Assembly: GCA_050179645.1 (NCBI GenBank)
Contig: JBFXEX010000006.1
Coordinates: forward strand, 1-64,000
DNA: 64,000 nt
Direction of reading: 5' to 3'
Source: VAZQ01 sp050179645
Lineage (GTDB): Bacteria > Pseudomonadota > Alphaproteobacteria > Rhizobiales > Xanthobacteraceae
The notes beneath the pieces were generated by a model. The model searched no databases and was not told the origin of the DNA. It saw only the letters and a list, made by a program, of their open reading frames with translations. Of this stretch, positions 1 to 7,119 are shown one piece after another (positions within the stretch are counted from its first letter, which is position 1; each line of letters opens with the position of its first letter). The position numbers and the translations under genes are program-made.

Positions 1-124
1 CGCTGTGTACGCTTCGCAGCCAACGTCGCCGTTGACCACGCAACACTCGCTACCAAGCGGACGCTACTCCTTACTTGGGCCGGACTTGCACCGGCTGGAT
101 CGCACCAGCTTGCGGCTGGCGCAC
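1..124 (-). mobile_element. 5' end of a group II intron (partial, continues past the left edge)
   Basis: On the minus strand this begins with GTGCG, the usual 5' boundary of bacterial group II introns, directly after the TAA stop codon of the neighbouring binding-protein gene. It holds three small hairpins of the kind found in intron domain I: CAGC-CGCAA-GCTG, GCCGG-TGCAAGT-CCGGC, and CAACG-GCGA-CGTTG at 21-34 with a GNRA tetraloop. The intron-encoded reverse transcriptase and the 3' domains V/VI would lie outside the window. Assignment rests on the boundary and folding pattern. Another structured RNA is possible but less likely. Confidence 0.55.
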
Positions 125-1099
125 TTACTCGATCACCTCGTCGGCGAGCGCGAGTAGCGTCGGCGGGATGGCGAGGCCGAGCGCTCTTGCGGTCTTGAGG
201 TTGAACACGAACTCGAACTTGACCGACTGCATGACCGGCAGGTCGGCAGGCTTCTCGCCCTTGAGAATGCGCGCAACGTAAATGCCGGCGTGGCGATAGG
301 CTTCAGCGATGCTGGGGGCGTAGCTCATCAGCCCGCCGATCATGGCAGCCTCCTTAAGCGGATAGCTCGCCGGCAGCTTGTGGCGCGCCGCCAGCGCGAC
401 CAGCCGATCCCGTTGCGAGTAAAAGAACGCGCCGCCGCCGATAAACAGCGCGTCCACCCCGCGTTGAACGGCGGACGCAACGGACGTGTCGATGTCGCTC
501 GCGCTGCCGACTTCGAGAATGAGCAAACGCAGCCCTCGCGCCTGCGCCGCAACCGGAAGGTCGCGTCGCTCGGTCTCGGCCTGGGGACTGTTCCGATGCA
601 CCAGCGCGGCGATGGTCGTCGCCTTGGGCACGAGCCGGTGCAGCAGCTCCAGGCGTTTTGCTCCCAGCGTGGCGACCAGGAAGTTCACGCCGGTGACGTT
701 GCCGCCCGGCCGGTTGAGGCTGGCGACCAGGCCATCCAGGACCGGATCGATTCCGCTCAGGAATACGATCGGCACCGTTGTGGTTGCGGCCTTGGCCGCG
801 CGCGCCGCAAGGGAATTGCCCACGATGACGTTGACCGGTTGGCGGACGAGATCGGCAATCAGCGCCGACAGACGGTCGGTCCGGTCGTCGGCATAGTGAA
901 ACTCGACCGCGACGTTCTGGCCCTCGACGAAGCCTGCCTCCTTCAGGCCCGCCCGCAACGCCGCTTCGAGATGCGCGAAACCGGCGGCCGTGGTGCTCCT
1001 GACATAGGCGACCACCGGCATCGACGGCTGCTGTGCACGCGCCGCGTGCGGCCACGCAACCAATCCTGAAAGTCCTGCGATGAAATCGCGCCGTCGCAT
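125..1099 (-). CDS. ABC transporter substrate-binding protein (ABC_sub_bind type)
   Basis: A 324-residue periplasmic binding protein of the family related to tryptophan/tyrosine ABC binding proteins, common in many copies in Bradyrhizobium relatives. The N-terminus MRRRDFIAGLSGLVAWPHAARAQQ has a twin-arginine-like RRxxF motif, a hydrophobic core and a signal-peptidase site near AxA. The ATG at 1099 follows an AGGAGGAG ribosome site by about five bases. The reading frame is full length and ends exactly where the group II intron begins. No permease or ATPase gene is adjacent, so this is an orphan receptor and its ligand cannot be predicted. Confidence 0.85.
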   Translation of the reverse strand: MRRRDFIAGLSGLVAWPHAARAQQPSMPVVAYVRSTTAAGFAHLEAALRAGLKEAGFVEGQNVAVEFHYADDRTDRLSALIADLVRQPVNVIVGNSLAARAAKAATTTVPIVFLSGIDPVLDGLVASLNRPGGNVTGVNFLVATLGAKRLELLHRLVPKATTIAALVHRNSPQAETERRDLPVAAQARGLRLLILEVGSASDIDTSVASAVQRGVDALFIGGGAFFYSQRDRLVALAARHKLPASYPLKEAAMIGGLMSYAPSIAEAYRHAGIYVARILKGEKPADLPVMQSVKFEFVFNLKTARALGLAIPPTLLALADEVIE

Positions 1100-1356
1100 C
1101 GCCTCCTCCTGGGCTCAGGACCATGCCGTATTTGAAGCTATCAAATCAGGAAACCGGTGTGGCTGAAATGGGGTTCAGGCGTCAGCTCGCACTGCAACGA
1201 TTCTCCAACATGAATGTCCGGGGTGGGTCATTAGCGCCCCGGCGCGCTGATGTCGCCCGCCTATCCGTGTCCGAAGTACCCCAAAAGCGTCCGCATTTTC
1301 CGAGCTTTCGGGAGCATCGACAAACTCATCCTCCTCTGTAACCGAGGAGTATGACC

Positions 1357-1986
1357 ATGGACGAAATTGCAAACCTCCCGCTACCGGCACCCCGCCGGAT
1401 ACCCTGGAATAAGGGGAAACTGATAGGAGCCAAGCCACCACTTCGGCAAAAACACGTCTGGGCTATCCGGACCAAGCTCCAGATTGACCAAAGAGTGCGC
1501 GATCTGGCGATGTTCAATCTGGCAATCGACAGCAAGTTGCGAGGCTGCGACGTCGTAGCCCTCCGGGTCGAGGATGTGGCCCCAAACGGCTACTCCGTCG
1601 ACCGGGCGACTGTACGCCAGAAAAAGACCGGACGACCTGTCCGATTTGAACTGACGGAACAGACACGCCAGGCGGTCGACGCCTATCTCAGGACAGCCGA
1701 CAAGAAGCCTGGCGAGTTCCTCTTCACTGGCTCGCGTGGTCTGGGGATGACCACCCGGCAATATGCGCGGCTGCTGTCCGGCTGGATCGCCAGCATCGGG
1801 CTAGACCCTCATCTGTTCGGCACCCATTCGCTGAGAAGAACAAAGGCAACACTGATCTACCGCCGGACGGGCAACCTGCGCGCGGTACAGCTTTTGCTCG
1901 GCCACACCAAGATCGAGAGCACAGTGCGGTATCTTGGCATCGAGGTTGATGACGCCCTTTCGATCGCGGAACAGGTCGACCTCTGA
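1357..1986 (+). CDS. Short tyrosine recombinase/integrase
   Basis: A 209-residue site-specific recombinase consisting of little more than the catalytic domain. The expected residues are present: R62 (LRGC), K90 (RQKKTGRP), H157-x-x-R160 (THSLRRTK), H183 (LLGHTKIEST) and the nucleophile Y192 (VRYLGIE). The usual N-terminal arm-binding and core-binding domains are missing, replaced by about 45 basic residues. An ATG at 1351 is also in frame, but GAGGAG at 1344-1349 is correctly spaced for the ATG at 1357. This compact type is widespread in Proteobacteria, often near islands and plasmids. It probably marks the accessory edge together with the intron upstream. Confidence 0.85.
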   Translation: MDEIANLPLPAPRRIPWNKGKLIGAKPPLRQKHVWAIRTKLQIDQRVRDLAMFNLAIDSKLRGCDVVALRVEDVAPNGYSVDRATVRQKKTGRPVRFELTEQTRQAVDAYLRTADKKPGEFLFTGSRGLGMTTRQYARLLSGWIASIGLDPHLFGTHSLRRTKATLIYRRTGNLRAVQLLLGHTKIESTVRYLGIEVDDALSIAEQVDL

Positions 1987-2230
1987 ACAACCAGGGCGGA
2001 GCTGCCACGCTCCGCCCGACCCGCCCTGCCCCCCAATCAGAGCCGCGTGGGCTAGGCGGCGAAGCGCAACCCTCGGATATCCTCCAAAATCCGCCTAAAA
2101 GCTGGCTCCGGGGCTAAACACATGGTTCGATACGTATCCAGGAAGGGGAGCCACTTCTTCGATATCAATGATGGTTGAACCGCGGCGGAGGGCGATGCTT
2201 GCCGCCCCCGGCGCGTGGTAGTGTCGTCGC

Positions 2231-2980
2231 ATGCCGGACCAGCCCAAGACCGACGCGATACCCGCCGCGGCCACCTCGCCATCCGCCGAGTCAGCACCGC
2301 CGGTCGCAACCACTCCGCCCGCCGCAATGGCGCCGCCGGTCGCATCGACCGCCCCTGCCTGGCAGCCCGTCCGGCCGAGCCGCGCGCCCTTGGTGATCTC
2401 GATCCTGGCGCTGGTGCTGGCGGGGTGCGCCGCCGCGATGGGGATCTGGCAGGCCATGCTGGCGAAGCAGAACCATGTGGCCAGCCAGCGTGCCTTCGTC
2501 CACGTCACCGGGCCGCAGGCCGCGATTGTGCCCGATCCGCAGGACCGCAGCGCTGCCGCTCTCCTGCTCACGGCAGTGCTTACCAACAGCGGCAACACGC
2601 CGACTAAAAATCTGCGGTTCTTCATGCGATGCGTCACGGCGAGCGCGCCCGTCGAAGAGCCTTGGACGCTGCTGTTCCAGGACAAGATCGAAAAGCTGCC
2701 GCTGACGATCGGGCCGCACGCCACCGCCAATGCGCAATGCACCTTCAGCCCGGCTCAGCTTTGGCAGATCGGCGAAGGCAAGCTCCATGGCTACGTGCTA
2801 GGCGACATCACCTATCACGACCGCTTCGACGAAAAGACGCTGCGCCGCACCCAGTTTGCCTGGCGCCTGAGCAACGTCCGCCTTGATTCGGCGGCCCGGA
2901 CTGTTGCGCTAACCGCAGTGCCTCAGGGCCAGCACAATTGTGCAGACGAAGATTGCCCGCTGGCGATCATGACGCACTGA
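2231..2980 (+). CDS. Hypothetical single-pass membrane protein, Ala/Pro-rich N-terminus
   Basis: A 249-residue protein I do not recognise as a named family. Residues 1-50 are rich in alanine, proline and threonine, probably disordered and cytoplasmic. One membrane helix follows at about 53-75 (APLVISILALVLAGCAAAMG). The remaining ~170 residues look like an exported beta-rich domain with TNSGNT and NAQC segments and cysteines near the C-terminus (NCADEDC) that could form disulfides. No good ribosome site precedes the ATG, so the start is uncertain. It stands alone between the recombinase and the catabolic operon. Confidence 0.6.
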   Translation: MPDQPKTDAIPAAATSPSAESAPPVATTPPAAMAPPVASTAPAWQPVRPSRAPLVISILALVLAGCAAAMGIWQAMLAKQNHVASQRAFVHVTGPQAAIVPDPQDRSAAALLLTAVLTNSGNTPTKNLRFFMRCVTASAPVEEPWTLLFQDKIEKLPLTIGPHATANAQCTFSPAQLWQIGEGKLHGYVLGDITYHDRFDEKTLRRTQFAWRLSNVRLDSAARTVALTAVPQGQHNCADEDCPLAIMTH

Positions 2981-3170
2981 GGCCACACCTGCGCATTTAC
3001 CAAATATTCATAATTGTGACGATCCGGATTGTGTCCAGAATAAGATTGGTTCATTCTATCCAGGTCGGCGTGCGGTTCTGAACAGTCCGGTTCGGCGGCA
3101 CGACTTGGACGGGCCGGCGATGTCCTCCGGCATAAATCAGAACAACGTCCCGAACGGGTAGAGGCGCGTC

Positions 3171-3272
3171 ATGCGGGTACAGAGCGGAAGCTGGTTCGAT
3201 TTCGATCCGATCAGTCTCATGGTGCTGCTGGCCGGAATCGGTGCGGTCGCGTTGATCGCATTCACCATCTGA
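3171..3272 (+). CDS. Possible 33-residue single-helix membrane protein
   Basis: A short frame encoding 33 residues: a polar start (MRVQSGSWFDFDP) followed by a continuous hydrophobic helix (ISLMVLLAGIGAVALIAFTI) reaching the C-terminus. GAGG lies six bases before the ATG. It is the only recognisable content of the 376-base stretch between 2981 and 3356. A tail-anchored small membrane protein is plausible. Without homologues it could be a chance frame. Confidence 0.35.
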   Translation: MRVQSGSWFDFDPISLMVLLAGIGAVALIAFTI

Positions 3273-3356
3273 TCGTTCGGATCGATCCGCACGCACCTTT
3301 CCCTCAAGCGCGGCCAAGAGCGCGCTGCGATCTCACATTGATGGTTGACCGGCCGC

Positions 3357-4547
3357 TCAGGCGACCGCGGTGCCGCCTCGGTTCCAGCCGCGGCCGCCCT
3401 CGCCGTAGATGTCGAAGCCGTTCGGCTGCACCACCACGGTGTCCTCCAGCTTGATGAAGCCGCGCTGTGGATGGGCGAGCGTGGTCTCGACCGAGATCAC
3501 CATCCCGGTCTCCAGCGGACGCTCCGCGTCGTAGGCATCATAAGGCACCGGCCCGGTCGCGGTGAGGCGGGGCGCCTCGTGGCTGACCAATCCCATGCCG
3601 TGGGCGAGGAAGTGCATGTGGTTGTGGTATTTTGACTTGCGCACCAGTGGCTCTGCAGCGCCGTAGACGACGCTGGCCATGGCACCTGTCTTGATCGGCT
3701 TCATCGACGCGCGCTGGACCTGCTCGATCTCGGCCAGCATGTCCTCGAGCTCGGCATCCGGCTCGCCCTGAATGGCCATGCGGCACAGATCGCCGATATA
3801 ACCATGAAAGTTTCCACCGGAATCGAGCGAGAGGATATCGCCCTTGCCCCATTTCTGGTTCGACGGGGCGCGGTTGAGGCTGGTGCCGGCAGTGATCAGG
3901 CAATATTCGAAGGTCAGACCACGGATCGTCTCCTCGCGACGCAGCGATTCGGTCAGTTCCGCGGTGGTGTGGCCGGGACCGTGGCCGGCAATGACGGCAA
4001 GCATCGACTCGATCACGCGCTCGGAGGCGATGCGTAGCTGTTCCAATTCATCCGGACGCTTGATCGCCCGCAGCCGCTCCAGCACAAAGGTCGCATCCTT
4101 GATCTCGCCGAGGCTGCGCCACGCCACGGCACCGGCATCCATCGGGAGGAACGCGAGCTCGGCACCGATCCGCTTGCCCGGTCCGACCTTGCGCAGATAG
4201 TCGACCGCCTTTTGCATGGTGTCGACCGAACCCGACGACGTCGTCACCGCCTCGGACACCCAGAACGGCTTGTTCTCTTTCTGAAATCCTTCAGAGCGGT
4301 GGCCGAAATAGGCCGCCTTGTCGGGCGCGCCCTTCACGTAGACGAACACCGGCAGGTAGCGGGACAGGCCCGTGGCGTCCATGTAGTCGAAGAAAAACGT
4401 GCGGTGGCCGCCGAGCAGGTATTGCACATTGTGCTTCGAGGTCGCGAGCAGGACATCGAGCCCCGCTTCGTCCATGATCCGGTCGAGCCGGGCCGCATCG
4501 AACGGAACGGCGGAGCCGGCATCCTGGCGCTTCACCACATCGAGCAT
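3357..4547 (-). CDS. M24 family metallopeptidase / creatinase-like (Xaa-Pro peptidase fold)
   Basis: A 396-residue pita-bread-fold protein with an N-terminal creatinase-like domain (about 1-160) and a C-terminal M24 domain. All five dinuclear metal ligands of the family are visible: D242 (SLDSGG), D253 (IGDLC), H316 (LAHGMG), E354 (SVETT) and E368 (KLEDT). The start is placed at the ATG at 4547, preceded by ATTGGAGAGA; an upstream in-frame ATG at 4586 lacks this site. Last gene of a five-gene minus-strand operon, 39 bp after the aldolase. In catabolic operons M24 proteins often act on small molecules (proline peptides, creatine, sulfonium compounds). The real substrate is unknown. Confidence 0.85.
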   Translation of the reverse strand: MLDVVKRQDAGSAVPFDAARLDRIMDEAGLDVLLATSKHNVQYLLGGHRTFFFDYMDATGLSRYLPVFVYVKGAPDKAAYFGHRSEGFQKENKPFWVSEAVTTSSGSVDTMQKAVDYLRKVGPGKRIGAELAFLPMDAGAVAWRSLGEIKDATFVLERLRAIKRPDELEQLRIASERVIESMLAVIAGHGPGHTTAELTESLRREETIRGLTFEYCLITAGTSLNRAPSNQKWGKGDILSLDSGGNFHGYIGDLCRMAIQGEPDAELEDMLAEIEQVQRASMKPIKTGAMASVVYGAAEPLVRKSKYHNHMHFLAHGMGLVSHEAPRLTATGPVPYDAYDAERPLETGMVISVETTLAHPQRGFIKLEDTVVVQPNGFDIYGEGGRGWNRGGTAVA

Positions 4548-4586
4548 AGGTCTCTCCAATACGATGGACCGGACGATTCCCGGCAT

Positions 4587-5345
4587 TCAGTTGCGGTAGC
4601 TCGGATCGATACGATCGAGCATGCGGAAATAGGCCGGCCAGTCGGCCGCGCCGCGGCCGCTGTCGTGCTTCTCGTATTGCGCCGCAGTCTTCTCGCAAAC
4701 CTCCGCGGGAATCTCGATCAGCGCGCCACCAGTCGCCTCCATCCGCAATTGAATCTCGGCCGCCTCCATCAGGTACTTCATCAGGATGAAGGCCTCGCGT
4801 GCGGTTTTGCCGACGGTGAGCAGGCCGTGATTGTGCATGATCAGCGCGCGGTTGTTGCCGAGATGGGTGTTGATGCGTTCGCGCTCGCCAAAGTCCTCGG
4901 TAATGCCCTCATACGGGTGATAGCCGACGCGGCGATAGAACCGCATCGCCTGCTGGGACACCATCCGCAACCCGCCGCGCAGGCCGGCGATTGCCATCCC
5001 GGTCTGGGTGTGGACATGCACCGCGCAGTTCACGTCCGGCCGGCCGCGCAGCACGCCGCCGTGAAGGGTGAATCCCGGGCGGTTAACGCCCGCCGACTCG
5101 TCGAGGTCGTCGTGCATGTCAACCTTGACCAGGTTGGAGGCGGTCACTTCCGTCCACAACAGGTCGTGCCGCTTCATCAGGAACTTGCGGTCCTCGCCGG
5201 GCACGCGGAACGAGCAGTGGTTATAGATGACGTCATCCCAGCCGCAATGCGCGATCAGCCGGTACACCGCGGCGAGATCGACGCGGGCAGCCCATTCCGC
5301 CGTCGACATGCTGGTTTCACTTGAAGCCTTGGTGTGGACGTTCAC
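4587..5345 (-). CDS. Class II aldolase/adducin family protein
   Basis: A 252-residue zinc-dependent lyase of the fuculose-phosphate aldolase/adducin fold. Metal-binding histidines occur as HVHT and, about 60 residues later, MHNHG, in the expected spacing. The family cleaves or decarboxylates hydroxy-carbonyl compounds, including some aromatic acids. The GTG at 5345 is used as start because GAGGGAG lies about seven bases upstream. It sits between doxX-like and M24 genes in the operon headed by the molybdopterin hydroxylase, so a role downstream of aromatic or sugar-acid oxidation is inferred. The reaction itself cannot be named. Confidence 0.85.
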   Translation of the reverse strand: MNVHTKASSETSMSTAEWAARVDLAAVYRLIAHCGWDDVIYNHCSFRVPGEDRKFLMKRHDLLWTEVTASNLVKVDMHDDLDESAGVNRPGFTLHGGVLRGRPDVNCAVHVHTQTGMAIAGLRGGLRMVSQQAMRFYRRVGYHPYEGITEDFGERERINTHLGNNRALIMHNHGLLTVGKTAREAFILMKYLMEAAEIQLRMEATGGALIEIPAEVCEKTAAQYEKHDSGRGAADWPAYFRMLDRIDPSYRN

Positions 5346-5523
5346 GGCGGTTCTCCCTCAGTCATCGCTCTTGTTGCCTGCCAGTAAGAATTCGGCCGAC
5401 GAGCTATCAGCGAGGCTGGATATGGCATCCCTCGGTCCAGGCCGCGAACCCTCATCGTCTCCCGGCAGCATTGCGGGCAGCTTAGCGCAGAATTCCCGGC
5501 GCTCACACCCCGGGGGCGGTGGT

Positions 5524-6006
5524 TCAGAATTCGCGCTTGAGCCAGAAGTGGTCGAGCGAGATCACGCCGCCGCCATGGATCAGAAAATACAGCGCGGCGA
5601 CGGTCCACATCAGGGTGAATTCGAGGCCCATCTGGTTCCAGAAATAACGGCCCACGCGCCAGCGCTCGAAATTGCTGACGAAGAGAAAGATGAAGATGAC
5701 CAGCGCCGCGGGGCGGGTGAACAGGCCGAGCGCCAGAAGCGGCCCGCAGACCAGTTGCGTCAGGACAATGGCCCGCGCCCAGAACCAACCCGGCCGGTAG
5801 CCGCCGTTGTCGAGTTCGGCCGAGAACTCCTTGAGATTATGCGATCTGGTGCCGGTATTTGCGAACATGCCGAACGCGCTGCGCAAGGCATGCGGCACCA
5901 AGCTCAGGCCGACGACCGCACGCAGCAGCGCCTCGGTCCACGGCGCCAGTGTTTCGTAGATGACGCCAAGCGCCGGCGAGACAAGCGGAGTGGACTGATA
6001 GAGCAT
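5524..6006 (-). CDS. DoxX family membrane protein
   Basis: A 160-residue inner-membrane protein with four predicted helices and the DoxX-type signatures LRAVVGLSLVPHALRSAFG near the start and LLALGLFTRPAALVIFIFLF in the middle. DoxX proteins are small quinone- or redox-associated membrane proteins of mostly undefined function. The ATG at 6006 follows AGGAG closely. It lies downstream of the iron-sulfur subunit gene, separated by a palindromic repeat, so it may help link the molybdenum enzyme to the membrane quinone pool. That link is inference from position. Confidence 0.8.
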   Translation of the reverse strand: MLYQSTPLVSPALGVIYETLAPWTEALLRAVVGLSLVPHALRSAFGMFANTGTRSHNLKEFSAELDNGGYRPGWFWARAIVLTQLVCGPLLALGLFTRPAALVIFIFLFVSNFERWRVGRYFWNQMGLEFTLMWTVAALYFLIHGGGVISLDHFWLKREF

Positions 6007-6022
6007 GAACTCCTGGCCTTTG

Positions 6023-6130
6023 CGTCATTCCGGGGCGCGGGCACAGCCCGCGATCGCGGAATCCAAAGCGTGGCTGTCGCACTAGAACATGGATTCCGGG
6101 TTCGCCGCTACGCGGCGCCCCGGAATGACG
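6023..6130. repeat. Palindromic intergenic repeat, family A (GTCATTCCGG ends)
   Basis: An imperfect inverted repeat beginning CGTCATTCCGGGG and ending CCCCGGAATGACG, with inner GGAATCC and GGATTCC arms. It lies inside the operon between the iron-sulfur subunit and the DoxX gene. A second copy with the same ends is at 20676-20775, and a diverged relative is at 7014-7091. Confidence 0.8.
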
Positions 6131-6149
6131 GAGGAGTGGTAAGCGGCGC

Positions 6150-6986
6150 CTACAGCCTGATCTCGCCGAGATTGACGCTGGCGCCGAGCCTGGCCTCGAC
6201 GGTTTTCCTGCCGCGGCCGGGCGCGACGATTTCGATCTGGTAGGTGCCCGAGTTCTCGTCCAGCCGATCGAATTTGAAGTCGCCGTAATTGTCGCTCGCG
6301 GTCTCAGCGACAAGATGGCCGCTCTTGAGGAGGCGCACGCTTGCACCCTCGACACAGTCGACGACCCCGTCGACCTCCGCCGACACCGAACCGCCGATGA
6401 AGCATTTCGAGTAGCGCCAGAGGTTCTTGTAGTAGACGCGCGGCTTGGTGCCCGCCTCCGGTTTCATCACTTCGAGACCTTCCTCGCGGACGAGCCGTGC
6501 CATCTCGGCGTCCTCGACTTTGATGGACCGCATGGCGCCGGTCGGGCACGCCTGCTGGCCGCGGGTCTGCTGCCAGCCCTGATCGATGAGATGCGCATCG
6601 AACGGCCAGATTTGCGGGATCTGCAGTTCCTCGTTCCACCAAATGTGACCATAAGGGCAGCTTTCCACCAGGTCCCGTCGCCCCCTGGCCCTTTGCGGAT
6701 CGATGATCACGATGCCGTCGTCGCGTTTCTTCACCGCATCCGCCCCCTTCGACAGGCAGGGGGCATCGTCGCAGTGATTGCACATGGTCGGAACGTAGGC
6801 GATGTCGATCATCGGCACCTGCCCGCGCTCCTTCTGCAGGATGTTGATCCACTTGTGACCGTGCTTCGGCATCGGTGCGGCGTAGCCGGGGAAGTCGTTG
6901 CCGACGTATTCATCCATCGCCGACAGCGTGCACAGATTGCAGTTGGTGCACTCGGCCACGTCGATGATCATGTTCCATTTTTGCAT
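6150..6986 (-). CDS. Iron-sulfur subunit of a transhydroxylase/resorcinol-hydroxylase-like molybdoenzyme
   Basis: A 278-residue DmsB-like electron-transfer subunit that closely resembles the small subunit of pyrogallol-phloroglucinol transhydroxylase: the VYYKNL segment at 184-189, EEGLEV at 168-173, and a C-terminal beta-rich, transthyretin-like tail from about 200 (FKFDRLDENSGTY). Potential cluster ligands are C13, C16, C19, C69, C72, C77, C110 and C147. Two further positions where the family usually has a CxxC pair are W127 and D130, and the fourth Cys of the first motif is A23, so at most two full [4Fe-4S] clusters seem possible. It is encoded downstream of the catalytic subunit and should form a heterodimer with it. 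No signal peptide, so probably cytoplasmic. Confidence 0.85.
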   Translation of the reverse strand: MQKWNMIIDVAECTNCNLCTLSAMDEYVGNDFPGYAAPMPKHGHKWINILQKERGQVPMIDIAYVPTMCNHCDDAPCLSKGADAVKKRDDGIVIIDPQRARGRRDLVESCPYGHIWWNEELQIPQIWPFDAHLIDQGWQQTRGQQACPTGAMRSIKVEDAEMARLVREEGLEVMKPEAGTKPRVYYKNLWRYSKCFIGGSVSAEVDGVVDCVEGASVRLLKSGHLVAETASDNYGDFKFDRLDENSGTYQIEIVAPGRGRKTVEARLGASVNLGEIRL

Positions 6987-7013
6987 GACGGTACTGGGCC
7001 TCTATCTTTGCTC

Positions 7014-7091
7014 CGTCATGCGCGGGCTTGACCCGCGCATCCATCTGCCTTCGCAAGAGGATGGATTGCCGGGTCAAGCCCGGCAATGACG
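7014..7091. repeat. Palindromic intergenic repeat, family A variant (GGGTCAAGCCC arms)
   Basis: Inverted repeat starting CGTCATGCGCGGGCTTGACC and ending with GGGTCAAGCCCGGCAATGACG, with inner GATCC-like arms (CATCCATC and GATGGAT). The arms differ slightly, as in many Rhizobiales copies. It fills most of the 133-base gap between the two subunit genes of the molybdoenzyme, where it could affect mRNA stability or the subunit ratio. Confidence 0.8.
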
Positions 7092-7119
7092 ATGGAAGGC
7101 GTGCATCCTGTTGCCAAAT

